Source: Candidatus Gastranaerophilales bacterium (GTDB lineage: Bacteria > Cyanobacteriota > Vampirovibrionia > Gastranaerophilales > Gastranaerophilaceae). Taken from it: 64,000 nt of DNA. The notes beneath the pieces are model-generated. The model made no database searches, was not told the DNA's origin, and saw only the letters and a program-made list of their open reading frames with translations. Both the position numbers and the translations under genes were made by a program. Shown here piece by piece: positions 1-8,210 of this stretch; position 1 is the first letter of the stretch; each line of letters starts with the position of its first letter. Where the stretch lies: assembly GCA_910586855.1 (NCBI GenBank), contig CAJUJH010000002.1:124001-188000 (forward strand), written 5' to 3'.

Positions 1-186
1 TCAAGGTTTACATACGCTGTATGCAAGGCTTTAGCGTTTCTTTTATTGATTGCAGGACATCTTAAATTTAATACAGACCACACACTTTATATTATTGGTT
101 TAATTTGCACTTGGATTTCAGTTATATTCTGTGTTTTAAGAGGTTTACCCGTTGTATTTGAATCTAAAAGATTTTTAAAAGATTAA
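1..186 (+). CDS. C-terminal fragment of a membrane protein, possibly a CDP-alcohol phosphatidyltransferase
   Basis: The frame is open from base 1 to a TAA at 184-186, so the 5' part lies outside the window. The 61 visible residues contain two hydrophobic segments (about residues 9-21 and 32-47) separated by a short polar loop, and end in a basic tail. Two closing transmembrane helices and a short basic tail would fit the C-terminus of a PgsA-like CDP-alcohol phosphatidyltransferase (phosphatidylglycerophosphate synthesis). The catalytic DGxxAR motif would lie upstream and cannot be seen, so the family name is a guess; membrane location is firmer. The next gene (trmL) starts 20 bp downstream on the same strand. 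Confidence 0.45.
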   Translation, partial: SRFTYAVCKALAFLLLIAGHLKFNTDHTLYIIGLICTWISVIFCVLRGLPVVFESKRFLKD

Positions 187-206
187 TCAAAAAGGTTTTA
201 AAAGAT

Positions 207-692
207 ATGTTAAACGGGGCAAAATATCTTAATATCGTTATGTTCGAGCCTGAAATTCCGCAAAATACCGGAAATGTTGCAAGATTGTGTGCTTGCACAT
301 CTTCAAAACTATATCTTGTCGGGCGTCTTGGCTTTTCTATGAGTGATAAATATCTAAAACGCTCTGGGCTTGATTATTGGGATAAACTTGAAGTTGAGCA
401 TATTATTGATTTTGAAGAATTTGAAAATATGTTTGATATAGAGAAAAATCCTGATAAAATCCATCTTTTTACAACAAAAACCGATAAACTTTATACAGAT
501 GTGCAATATAATGAAGGAGATTTTTTAATCTTCGGGCCGGAAACGCGGGGGTTGCCTTCTGATATTTTAAATAAGTATAATAATTCTTGTGTCACTATTC
601 CTATGAATAAAGATACAAGAAGTTTGAATTTATCGAACAGTGTTGCAATCGGCGCATATGAAGCCATAAGGCAATTTGGCGGAATAAGATAA
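207..692 (+). CDS. trmL: tRNA (cytidine(34)-2'-O)-methyltransferase TrmL
   Basis: This 161-residue SPOUT-class methyltransferase is the usual length for TrmL, which 2'-O-methylates the wobble base of tRNA-Leu using SAM. Family signatures are in order: PEIPQNTGNVARLC near the N-terminus, LVGRLGF(S) around residue 38, IFGPETRGLP around 110, and IPMNKDTRSLNLSNSVAI around 131, which forms the knotted SAM site. The ATG at 207 adds about 11 residues before the conserved beta strand; an ATG at 240 would delete that strand, so 207 is preferred. No strong Shine-Dalgarno is visible; the gene probably shares a transcript with the upstream partial gene. Confidence 0.93.
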   Translation: MLNGAKYLNIVMFEPEIPQNTGNVARLCACTSSKLYLVGRLGFSMSDKYLKRSGLDYWDKLEVEHIIDFEEFENMFDIEKNPDKIHLFTTKTDKLYTDVQYNEGDFLIFGPETRGLPSDILNKYNNSCVTIPMNKDTRSLNLSNSVAIGAYEAIRQFGGIR

Positions 693-766
693 ATACTGAA
701 GTTTGTAAATACTATATAATGAAGCACGGTAATAAGTTTAAATTGCCATAAAATAAGGGTATTAAT

Positions 767-1687
767 ATGTTTTTTAAGAAAAAAGAAATTAAAGAAATAG
801 AGAGAAATATAATTGAAATTGAAAAGTCTTATGCAAGAAATCTGCTTCCTATAAGATATCCTAATTCAAACAAAGGTACATACGGTACTGTTTTAAATAT
901 CGCAGGGTGTCTCTCTTATCCTGGGGCTGCATTTTTAAGTTCAATATCTGCTCTGAAAGTCGGTGCAGGGTTATGCTGTCTTGCGACCGAGAGCAATGCA
1001 CTTTCAATTATTGCCTCAAATACGCCCGATATTATTTTTACAAACCTTGGAAGTTCTGATAAATGCACAATTCCAAGAGATGCTGTTAAAAATTTAAAAG
1101 ATATATCAAAATATAGGGCAGTTTCAATCGGCTGCGGGCTTTCAACCGAAAAATCTACAAGAGATTTTGTTTTAAAATTTTTAAATAAGAATTTAAAATC
1201 CGATAAACCGTTTGTAATTGATGCCGATGCTATAAATATATTGGCAAGTACGGATAATATGCCGATTCCAAGCAATGCTGTTATAACTCCTCATCCTCTT
1301 GAATTATCGAGAATTATGGATATGGATGTTGAAGAGATACAGGAGGATAGAGTAAAATCTGCAGCTATGGCGGCTGATTACCTTGGCTGTATGGTTGTTT
1401 TAAAGGGTAAAGATACGGTAATTGCTGCACCTGATGAGAAGGAAGTGTATATTAATAAAACGGGAAATTCAGCGCTTTCAAAAGGCGGTGCGGGGGATGT
1501 ATTGACTGGCATGATTTCCGGGTTTTTAGCACAAGGGTTAAAAATGCAGGAGGCTGTGCATTTGGCTGTTTATCTTCACGGGTGCGCAGGGGAGATTGGT
1601 TCAAACACACTGACTGAATACAGTGTTTTATCTTCAAATCTCATAAACTACATCCCAATTGCAATTAAAGACTTGCAGGGGTATTAA
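767..1687 (+). CDS. nnrD: ADP-dependent NAD(P)H-hydrate dehydratase (NnrD, YjeF C-terminal family)
   Basis: Repairs damaged NAD(P)H by dehydrating the S-hydrate with ADP as cofactor. It is a ribokinase-fold protein of 306 residues. Visible motifs are GTYGTVLNIAG with SALKVGAGL (substrate side), VIDADAINIL, VITPHPLELSR, VVLKGKDTVI, and the nucleotide-binding NSALSKGGAGDVLTGMI near residue 230-247. Many bacteria fuse this to the NnrE epimerase (YjeF_N); here that domain is absent, replaced by a charged N-terminal helix of about 25 residues, so an epimerase would have to be encoded elsewhere. A weak AAGGG lies 7 nt before the ATG. Confidence 0.93.
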   Translation: MFFKKKEIKEIERNIIEIEKSYARNLLPIRYPNSNKGTYGTVLNIAGCLSYPGAAFLSSISALKVGAGLCCLATESNALSIIASNTPDIIFTNLGSSDKCTIPRDAVKNLKDISKYRAVSIGCGLSTEKSTRDFVLKFLNKNLKSDKPFVIDADAINILASTDNMPIPSNAVITPHPLELSRIMDMDVEEIQEDRVKSAAMAADYLGCMVVLKGKDTVIAAPDEKEVYINKTGNSALSKGGAGDVLTGMISGFLAQGLKMQEAVHLAVYLHGCAGEIGSNTLTEYSVLSSNLINYIPIAIKDLQGY

Positions 1688-1834
1688 AAATAATTTTGAT
1701 GAGGTAAGGCAGTCGTTAAATATTTTAATGCCGACTTAAAATATTCTGCTCTATAAAATATCTCTTTTAAATAAACATTAAACTTCAAAAAAACATTTTG
1801 TTTAAATTATGTTTGAAATATAATAAAGTTGATT

Positions 1835-2410
1835 ATGGATATAATTAACTTTAAAGAGATAGAATCAACGAGCGTATGGGCGAGGAAAAATCTTAGTGAC
1901 CTCAATGATTTTCAGGTCGTAAGTGCTGATGTTCAATCAATGGGGCATGGACAGTTTGAACGCAGCTGGTATTCATCCGATAAAAACGGCGGGAATATTT
2001 ATATCTCAATTGTTCTAAAGCCTGAAAATATTGAACATTTAAATGAGCTTACAAGATTTACGAGCTATATCGGGGCTAAAACTATTGAAAAATATGGAAT
2101 TAAGGCGCAGTTTAAATTCCCGAATGATATTTTGATAAACGGTAAAAAAATAGCCGGGATTTTGGCAGAATCTGTTTTTATAGGTAATGAGTTTAAGGGT
2201 GTAATTGTTGGAATCGGAATTAATTTAAATTTAAATAAAGAAGAAGTGAAAAATATTGATATTCCTGCAACTTCTATCTTTATTGAAACAGGAAACAATA
2301 TTGATAAGAGTGAATTTCTGGAAAAGCTTCTTCATAATTTTAAAAAAGAATATGATGAATTTCTTAAAAATGGCATGAATGAAGAAGCCAGAGGATTATT
2401 AAAAGTTTAA
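1835..2410 (+). CDS. birA: Biotin--[carboxyl-carrier] protein ligase BirA (minimal form)
   Basis: Activates biotin with ATP and attaches it to the lysine of a carrier domain. The catalytic core is present: ESTSVWAR at the start, the biotinyl-AMP loop region near residue 38, KFPNDILINGKKIAGIL around 95, and GIGINLNLN around 130. At 191 residues it lacks both the N-terminal repressor HTH of E. coli BirA and most of the C-terminal SH3-like domain. The normally arginine-rich GRGRRGR loop reads GHGQFERSW, a notable departure. ATG 1835 is chosen over an in-frame TTG at 1829. A TATAAT box lies at 1819-1824. It sits 33 bp before a biotinylated carboxyltransferase, its likely substrate. Confidence 0.88.
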   Translation: MDIINFKEIESTSVWARKNLSDLNDFQVVSADVQSMGHGQFERSWYSSDKNGGNIYISIVLKPENIEHLNELTRFTSYIGAKTIEKYGIKAQFKFPNDILINGKKIAGILAESVFIGNEFKGVIVGIGINLNLNKEEVKNIDIPATSIFIETGNNIDKSEFLEKLLHNFKKEYDEFLKNGMNEEARGLLKV

Positions 2411-2443
2411 AAAGTTACGTGATACAAAAAGAAGGATAAAAGA

Positions 2444-4234
2444 ATGTCAAAAAAACAAATTAAAGTTATGGATACCTCGTTTCGTGACGGTTTTCAATCC
2501 GTATACGGAGCAAGAGTTTTCACAAAAGATTTTTTACCTGCTCTTGAATCTGCAGTGGCTGCAGGGTTAAAGCACTTTGAAGTAGGCGGCGGAGCAAGAT
2601 TCCAATCTCCTATTTTCTACTGTAATGAAAATGCTTTTGATATGATGGATACAATCAGAAAAACTGTTGGTCCAGATATTAATCTTCAAACATTAGCAAG
2701 AGGTGTAAACGTTGTTGGGCTTGATTCTCAGCCAAGAGACATTATTAATCTTCATGCCAAGATGTTTAAAAAACACGGCATGACAACAATCAGAAACTTT
2801 GATGCCCTAAATGATGTTAATAACTTAATCTATTCAGGTCAATGCATCAAAGATAACGGCTTAAAACATGAAGTTACAATCACTATGATGGAACTTCCTA
2901 TAGGCTGTACAGGTGCCCATGACGTTGCTTTTTATGAAAGAGTTTTAAGAAATATACTTGATGCCGGTATTCCTTTTGACAGTCTTGCTTTTAAAGATGC
3001 TTCAGGAACATCAGCACCTAGAAAAGTTTATGAAACAATTAAAAGAACAAGAGAAATATTAGGACCTGATATGCACATCAGATTCCACAGCCATGAAACT
3101 GCAGGAACAGGTTTAGCTGCTTATATGGCAGCGCTTGATGGTGGAGCAGACGGTATTGACCTTTCTATGAAACCTGTTTCAGGCGGTACAGCACAGCCTG
3201 ATATCGTTTCTATGTGGCATGCTCTAAAAGGCAGTGAATATGACCTTGGAATTGATGTAGAAAAGATTTTAGAAACAGAAGAAATCTTTAAGGAAGCTAT
3301 GAAAGATTACTTCCTTCCTCCAGAAGCTATGGCTGTTAACCCTGTGATTATATCTTCACCGCTTCCCGGCGGCGCCTTAACTGCTAATACTCAAATGATG
3401 AGAGATAACGGCACAATGGATAAATTCCCTGAAGTGGTTGCTGCTATGAAAGAAGTTGTCGAAAAAGGCGGTTTTGCAACAAGTGTTACTCCTGTTTCAC
3501 AATTTTATTTCCAACAAGCTTATTCAAACGTTATGTTTGGCAAATGGAATAAAATTACAGAAGGCTACGGCAAAATGGTTCTTGGCTATTTTGGTAAAAC
3601 TCCATGTGAACCTGATAGCGAACTTGTAAAAATGGCATCTGAACAATTAGGATTGCAGCCAACAACAGAATTGGTTGTAGACCTTAATGATAAAGACCCG
3701 AATAAGGGTATTGAAGCAGCAAGAAAAATGCTTAAAGAAGCAAATTTGGAAGAAACAGAAGAAAATATCTTTATTGCAGCTGCTTGCAAAGAAAAAGGTA
3801 TTATGTTCCTTCAAGGTAAAGGACAAATTGGTGTTAGAAAAAATGCCGATGTTAAACAATGCTCGTTGGGCACCGAAAAACCTGAAGGATATACAGTTTC
3901 TGTTAATAACAAAAAATATTCAGTTAGAATTGAAGGCGAAAAAGCTGTTGTTAATGGTAAAACTTATGATATCAGCGTTAAAGAAGGCGTTGAAGCTAAA
4001 GCCGGTGTTTCTAATTCTGATGCTACACCAATTAAAGCTGCGCTTCCGGGTGCTGTTCTTAAAATTAACGTAGCAGAGGGCGATTCAATTGAAGAAGGCG
4101 ATGTATTATTGGTATTAGAAGCAATGAAGATGGAAACAGAAATTAAATCTCCAAAGGCTGGAACTGTTGCTTCAATTGATGTTAGCGTTGGCGACCAGGT
4201 TAAAAATGGTCAAGTAATGGTAACATTAGGTTAA
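2444..4234 (+). CDS. oadA: Biotin-dependent oxaloacetate/pyruvate carboxyltransferase (OadA/PycB-type alpha subunit) with biotin carrier domain
   Basis: 596 residues, the usual alpha-subunit length. The N-terminal TIM-barrel carboxyltransferase has DTSFRDGFQS (residues 10-19), FDALND (about 120), the lysine motif FKDASG (about 183) and metal-ligand HxH in RFHSHETAG (about 215). A conserved carboxylase domain spans roughly 290-450. A linker leads to a C-terminal biotinyl domain with the target lysine in VLEAMKMETE (about 563). It transfers carboxyl from oxaloacetate (or a similar acid) to biotin. With oadB 10 bp downstream it should form a membrane-bound decarboxylase coupled to Na+ export. 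No short gamma subunit is seen beside it. A good SD (AAGGA) precedes the ATG. Pyruvate carboxylase subunit B is the alternative name; the adjacent beta subunit favours decarboxylase. Confidence 0.93.
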   Translation: MSKKQIKVMDTSFRDGFQSVYGARVFTKDFLPALESAVAAGLKHFEVGGGARFQSPIFYCNENAFDMMDTIRKTVGPDINLQTLARGVNVVGLDSQPRDIINLHAKMFKKHGMTTIRNFDALNDVNNLIYSGQCIKDNGLKHEVTITMMELPIGCTGAHDVAFYERVLRNILDAGIPFDSLAFKDASGTSAPRKVYETIKRTREILGPDMHIRFHSHETAGTGLAAYMAALDGGADGIDLSMKPVSGGTAQPDIVSMWHALKGSEYDLGIDVEKILETEEIFKEAMKDYFLPPEAMAVNPVIISSPLPGGALTANTQMMRDNGTMDKFPEVVAAMKEVVEKGGFATSVTPVSQFYFQQAYSNVMFGKWNKITEGYGKMVLGYFGKTPCEPDSELVKMASEQLGLQPTTELVVDLNDKDPNKGIEAARKMLKEANLEETEENIFIAAACKEKGIMFLQGKGQIGVRKNADVKQCSLGTEKPEGYTVSVNNKKYSVRIEGEKAVVNGKTYDISVKEGVEAKAGVSNSDATPIKAALPGAVLKINVAEGDSIEEGDVLLVLEAMKMETEIKSPKAGTVASIDVSVGDQVKNGQVMVTLG

Positions 4235-4244
4235 GGAGGCATAA

Positions 4245-5417
4245 ATGAATATTACAGATAGTTTACAAAGCCTCTGGCAATCTACAGGTATTGCTAATAT
4301 GATTTTACCTGCAAATCCTGACTTACAAGGTGCAGAGCAAATTTTATATCAATTCGGTTCTCCGATTATGATTTTAGTATGCCTATTTTTATTATGGCTT
4401 GGTATTAAAAAACAATTTGAACCACTTTTATTGGTGCCTATTGCATTTGGCGGTTTGTTATCAAATATTCCGCTAGCAGGTATTGCAGAACCTACAGGCT
4501 TTTTGGGAATCATTTATGAAGCAGGTATTCATCAAGGTATTTTCCCATTAATAATCTTTATGGGTGTTGGTGCTATGACTGACTTTGGTCCATTGCTTGC
4601 TAACCCAAAAACAGCATTATTAGGTGGTGCTGCGCAATTTGGTATCTTTGGTGCATTATTATTGGCGCTTTGCGTATTTGGTTTTACAATGCCGCAAGCA
4701 GCTTCAATTGGTATCATAGGCGGTGCAGATGGTCCAACATCAATTTATGTAACAAGTAAACTGGCTCCTGAATTATTGGGTGCAATTGCAGTTGCAGCAT
4801 ATTCTTACATGGCGCTTGTTCCGGTTATTCAGCCTCCTATTATGAAACTTTTAACAACAAAGGCTGAACGCCAAATTGAAATGACTCAGCTAAGAGAAGT
4901 TTCTCAAAGGGAAAAAATTGTATTCCCATTGTTGGTTTTAGGACTTTGTATTTTATTATTACCTGATGCTTGCCCTCTAATCGGTGCTTTGGCGTTTGGT
5001 AACTTATGTAAAGAATCTGGCGTTGTTGAAAGATTATCAAAAACTTTACAAAATGAACTTATTAATATTGTTACAATATTCCTAGGTTTATCTGTAGGTT
5101 CAAAGCTTTCAGCAAGCCAGTTCTTAACTATTCAAACATTATTTATTCTTATCTTGGGCATTGTAGCATTTGGTCTAGCGACTGCAATGGGTGTAATTTT
5201 TGCTAAGATTATGAATAAATGTTCTAAAACTCCAATCAACCCTCTTATTGGTGCAGCGGGTGTATCGGCTGTTCCTATGGCAGCAAGGGTTGTTAATAAA
5301 GTTGGTTTAGAATACAACCAAAATAACTATCTTTTAATGCACGCTATGGGACCAAACGTTTCAGGTGTAATTGGTTCAGCTGTTGCAGCAGGCGTATTAT
5401 TGGCACTTTGTCATTAA
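4245..5417 (+). CDS. oadB: Na+-transporting decarboxylase beta subunit (OadB/GcdB family)
   Basis: A 390-residue polytopic membrane protein that decarboxylates carboxybiotin and exports Na+. Family signatures include GVGAMTDFGP (about residue 106), GIIGGADGPTSIYVTSK (about 157), the helix around PVIQPPIMKLLT (about 193) and the C-terminal AAGVSAVPMAARV (about 345) followed by LMHAMGPNVSGVIGSA. Acidic residues in the GGADGP segment are ion-path residues in characterised members. The oadA stop codon merges into its SD (TTAAGGAGGC), showing tight coupling. A terminator follows at 5441. OadB and GcdB cannot be told apart from this subunit alone; the oadA-type alpha subunit upstream favours oxaloacetate. 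Confidence 0.95.
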   Translation: MNITDSLQSLWQSTGIANMILPANPDLQGAEQILYQFGSPIMILVCLFLLWLGIKKQFEPLLLVPIAFGGLLSNIPLAGIAEPTGFLGIIYEAGIHQGIFPLIIFMGVGAMTDFGPLLANPKTALLGGAAQFGIFGALLLALCVFGFTMPQAASIGIIGGADGPTSIYVTSKLAPELLGAIAVAAYSYMALVPVIQPPIMKLLTTKAERQIEMTQLREVSQREKIVFPLLVLGLCILLLPDACPLIGALAFGNLCKESGVVERLSKTLQNELINIVTIFLGLSVGSKLSASQFLTIQTLFILILGIVAFGLATAMGVIFAKIMNKCSKTPINPLIGAAGVSAVPMAARVVNKVGLEYNQNNYLLMHAMGPNVSGVIGSAVAAGVLLALCH

Positions 5418-5440
5418 TACTTATATAGAATAAACTTGAA

Positions 5441-5472
5441 ATGCAGGGAAAACTTAAATTCCCTGCATTTTT
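5441..5472 (+). terminator. Rho-independent terminator of the birA-oadA-oadB unit
   Basis: A perfect 9-bp stem (ATGCAGGGA / TCCCTGCAT) with a 10-nt loop is followed by TTTTT, 24 bp after the oadB stop. Confidence 0.85.
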
Positions 5473-5512
5473 ATGTTAAAATTTCTGTAGGTTTATGCAC
5501 CAGGAGCTTTAG

Positions 5513-5576
5513 CTGGCTTGTTGAATATTTTACCAAAGTAAAATTTCAACGAAATAAGATTTTACTCTATCCAGCT
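5513..5576 (+). repeat. Nested inverted repeat upstream of tRNA-Arg
   Basis: An outer arm pair AGCTGG (5513-5518) / CCAGCT (5571-5576) encloses an inner near-perfect hairpin, GTTGAA...TTTTAC / GTAAAA...TTCAAC (about 5524-5550). The right outer arm extends to a 13-base exact reverse complement of the D-arm of the downstream tRNA (5614-5626). The only open interval between oadB and rmuC is filled by this element and the tRNA. Confidence 0.6.
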
Positions 5577-5600
5577 TGAGTTTCAAAATTAAATGGTTGT

Positions 5601-5674
5601 GTGCCTGTAGCTCAGCTGGATAGAGTGTTGGTCTCCGAAGCCGAAGGTCGCGCGTTCGAATCGCGTCAGGCACA
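5601..5674 (+). tRNA. tRNA-Arg (anticodon CCG)
   Basis: A cloverleaf can be drawn: acceptor GTGCCTG/CAGGCAC, D-stem GCTC/GAGT, anticodon stem TTGGT/GCCGA with loop CTCCGAA (anticodon CCG at 5635-5637), and a TTCGAAT T-loop. The discriminator is A, and CCA is not encoded. It reads CGG codons. rmuC begins 26 bp downstream with its own SD. Confidence 0.95.
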
Positions 5675-5700
5675 TTTTAAAATTTATAAGGAGGATAAAA

Positions 5701-6918
5701 GTGACAATTTTAGCTATTGTTTTAGCATTTGCGCTCGGGTTTTTAATTGCTTTTGTTGTTTTAAAAAATAAAAGCATAAAACTTGAGATTGAAAATGCAA
5801 AACTTCAGGAAAAAATAAATTCTATCCTTCAAAGTAATAAAGAAAAAGAAGATTATTCAAATATCATAAGGCAGGAATTTGTAAATCTTGCAAATCAGAC
5901 ATTGTTAGAAAAAAACAAAGCACTTGATGAAACTAATCAAAAAAATCTTCAAAGCTTTTTAAATCCATTGAAAGAAAAAATTAAAGAGTTTCAATCTAAA
6001 ATTGAAGAATATAATATAACGGGGATTAAAAACACGCAAAGTTTAAAAGAACAGATTGAATATTTATCTTCTCAAAGCAAGATGATAACAACCCAAACGG
6101 AAAAACTTGCAAATGCCATGAGTAATAATTCTAAGTTCAGAGGTACATTTGGCGAGATGATGTTGGAAAAACTGCTTAAAACATCAGGGCTTATTAATAA
6201 AAAAGATGACCCGATTAAGGGAAATTATATTTTACAGGAAGGGTTTAGAAACCTTGATACCCCAGGGGCAAATAGGATTATGCCTGATGCTGTGATTTAT
6301 CTTGGGGATGGAGATAAAAACATTGTGGTTGATTCAAAAGCTTCCATTGTAAACTTTTTAGAATATACGAATGCTCAAAATGATGATGAAATAAACGAAG
6401 CGGTTAAAAAATTCTATTCAAATGTTTCAGACAGGGTAAAAGAGCTTGAAAATAAATACACAAATCTTGAGGGGCTTTCAACACCTGATTTTTCGCTTTT
6501 ATTTATTCCGTTTGAAGCCTGCATGGGATTGATTTATGCAAACCAGCAATTAATTGATGAAGCAAACAAAAGGAATGTAATCATAGTAGGACCCTCAACT
6601 TTACTCGTAGCGTTAAGGACTATAAATTTTGCGTGGATGAATAAAAACCAAAATGACAACATAAAAGAAATTTTAAAAACAGGTGAAGGAATTTACAATA
6701 AATGCGTGACATTTATAGGTAAACTTGAAGGGCTTTCAACTAATTTTGATACTTTAAGAAAAGGTTTTGACAGTGCTTTTACATCTTTAAAAGGCAGGGG
6801 CGGGCTTTTCAACCAAATTGCAAAGTTTAAAGATTTAGGTTTTAATCCTTCAAACCCGATTGATGAAAAATATTTAACAGAAAATGAACCGCTTATTTTA
6901 GCTGCAGAAGAAAAATAA
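5701..6918 (+). CDS. rmuC: RmuC-family DNA recombination protein
   Basis: 405 residues. An N-terminal transmembrane helix (about residues 3-21) leads into a long coiled coil (about 25-140). The RmuC nuclease-like core (about 145-370) includes GTFGEMMLEKLL, MPDAVIYLGDG, and VVDSKASI, the restriction-endonuclease-like acidic/lysine centre. RmuC proteins limit recombination between short inverted repeats; the molecular activity is poorly defined. The GTG at 5701 is fixed by AAGGAGG 7 nt upstream. It may be read together with tRNA-Arg. Confidence 0.93.
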   Translation: MTILAIVLAFALGFLIAFVVLKNKSIKLEIENAKLQEKINSILQSNKEKEDYSNIIRQEFVNLANQTLLEKNKALDETNQKNLQSFLNPLKEKIKEFQSKIEEYNITGIKNTQSLKEQIEYLSSQSKMITTQTEKLANAMSNNSKFRGTFGEMMLEKLLKTSGLINKKDDPIKGNYILQEGFRNLDTPGANRIMPDAVIYLGDGDKNIVVDSKASIVNFLEYTNAQNDDEINEAVKKFYSNVSDRVKELENKYTNLEGLSTPDFSLLFIPFEACMGLIYANQQLIDEANKRNVIIVGPSTLLVALRTINFAWMNKNQNDNIKEILKTGEGIYNKCVTFIGKLEGLSTNFDTLRKGFDSAFTSLKGRGGLFNQIAKFKDLGFNPSNPIDEKYLTENEPLILAAEEK

Positions 6919-7129
6919 AAAGCTTTTTTTAGCATGGAATTTTGCGCCTATAGGTCTTATTGCAGTTTTAAAATTATTTAAATAGCCCGGTCGGAGCACA
7001 ATTTGGATAATTGTAACGATTTGTAAAAATAGTTGACAAAATTAAAGAAGTTTAGCAAAAAAAAATTTTGAGATGAGTTATATGGGTGTAAACTCCTCTA
7101 TAAACTCCGTAATACTAATTCTATCCATC

Positions 7130-7168
7130 ACGGCGACTTCTTTAATCTTAAAGAAAGCCGTTTTTTTT
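7130..7168 (+). terminator. Rho-independent terminator in the rmuC-ldcA gap
   Basis: Stem ACGGC..TTCTTT / AAAGAA.GCCGT with loop AATCTT is followed by eight T residues. It lies 210 bp beyond rmuC, so either rmuC has a long 3' UTR or a small RNA of about 100 nt ends here. A TTGACA at 7033-7038 has no convincing -10 partner. The rest of the 6919-7370 gap contains only the palindromic element at 7187-7318; no coding sequence is seen. Confidence 0.7.
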
Positions 7169-7186
7169 ATTTTAAAATTGGCGTAT

Positions 7187-7318
7187 TTTCCCTTCGTAAA
7201 ATTATTTTGCAAACAGGACACGGGGAAATTTGCGATTTAATGAAGCATTTATTAATGTTATTCAGTATTTGGCAAATTTCTTTTTACGGTCCTTTATTAC
7301 AAAATAATTTCCCTTCGT
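7187..7318. mobile_element. MITE-like palindromic element flanked by an 11-bp direct repeat
   Basis: Two exact copies of TTTCCCTTCGT (7187-7197 and 7308-7318) flank about 110 bp whose two ends are imperfect inverted repeats. The paired segments are AAATTATTTTG (7199-7209) with 7300-7310, AGGAC (7215-7219) with GTCCT (7289-7293), and GAAATTTGC (7225-7233) with GCAAATTTC (7272-7280). Direct-repeat flanks plus terminal inverted repeats and no ORF fit a miniature inverted-repeat transposable element. An inverted-repeat RNA structure with chance flanking repeats is the alternative. Confidence 0.55.
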
Positions 7319-7370
7319 GAAAATGGCTGACAATGCTTTGCAAAGGTTGAATACAAATTCCAATAATTTT

Positions 7371-8171
7371 TTATATTTTTATCCCAAAAGGCACTACTGT
7401 ATTTGCTTTACCATGGGTGATAGAAGGGTCAAAAGTGTGAGGAACATTTAAAGCAGAGGCAAATTCTTTTAAAATATCATTTAGATATTCACCTGCACCG
7501 ATAAATTCTCCAAAGATTACTCCTTTAATTTTTTCTTTTAAGGGGGTATTTCTTAAAATTTGTGCGAGCATTCTATCTATCTTATAATCAGGCTCATTTA
7601 TATCTTCAATAAATAATATAATGTCTTCATTTGGAATATATGTTTCATAAGGCGCGCCAAATAAGGATATAATTGTAGCTAAATTTCCACCCCAAAGAAT
7701 GCCGCAAGCACCAAGTGAAGGGTATTTATAAATATTGTTTTCAATAGAGTTTTTATAATTTAAAAATTCAGCGGTTTTCATTTCAGATATACCGTTTAGC
7801 GCCATTTTAGCGTGATAATTTATTTGTCCTGTTTTTTTATGGATTGCAATTAAAAGTGCCGTGATATCAGAACTCCCAACCAGTTTTTTAGGGTTGTTTT
7901 TAATAATATTATAATCAATTTTATCTAAAAGCCTGATTGCACCATACCCGCCCCTGGCGCAGATTATTGTATCTATATCTTTATCAAGGTAAGCATTGTG
8001 CAAGTCATTTAATCGAATTTCATCGCATCCCGCCATACCCCTAAATGTTTCATAGCAGCCAGGGTAAATTTTTGTCTCAATATTAAATTGTTTCATAAAA
8101 TTTTGCGCCGCAATAAGCTTTTCAGGGTTTTCAATACTTCCTGCGGGTGCAATTACAGCCACATTTTTCAT
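7371..8171 (-). CDS. ldcA: Murein tetrapeptide LD-carboxypeptidase (S66 family)
   Basis: 266 residues, slightly shorter than usual. It cleaves the terminal D-Ala from tetrapeptide stems during peptidoglycan recycling and acts in the cytoplasm, consistent with no signal peptide. Motifs are VAVIAPAGS at the N-terminus, ICARGGYGAIRLLD (about residue 68), the nucleophilic serine in VGSSDITAL (about 100), the glutamate region FIEDINEPDYKIDRML (about 190) and a late histidine in SITHGKANTVVPFG. It is divergent from dnaX with only 39 bp between the start codons. A TAAAAT box 7 nt before the ATG and no SD predict a leaderless message. Confidence 0.92.
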   Translation of the reverse strand: MKNVAVIAPAGSIENPEKLIAAQNFMKQFNIETKIYPGCYETFRGMAGCDEIRLNDLHNAYLDKDIDTIICARGGYGAIRLLDKIDYNIIKNNPKKLVGSSDITALLIAIHKKTGQINYHAKMALNGISEMKTAEFLNYKNSIENNIYKYPSLGACGILWGGNLATIISLFGAPYETYIPNEDIILFIEDINEPDYKIDRMLAQILRNTPLKEKIKGVIFGEFIGAGEYLNDILKEFASALNVPHTFDPSITHGKANTVVPFGIKI

Positions 8172-8178
8172 AAAGATA

Positions 8179-8204
8179 ATTTTACCATATTTTTATACTA
8201 TAAT
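8179..8204. promoter_or_regulatory. Divergent ldcA/dnaX promoter region with two start-proximal -10 boxes
   Basis: TATAAT at 8199-8204 ends 6 nt before the dnaX ATG (8211). On the other strand, TAAAAT (8184-8179) ends 7 nt before the ldcA ATG (8171). No SD precedes either start. The geometry implies transcription starting at or next to both start codons. Confidence 0.7.
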
Positions 8205-8210
8205 AACTTT

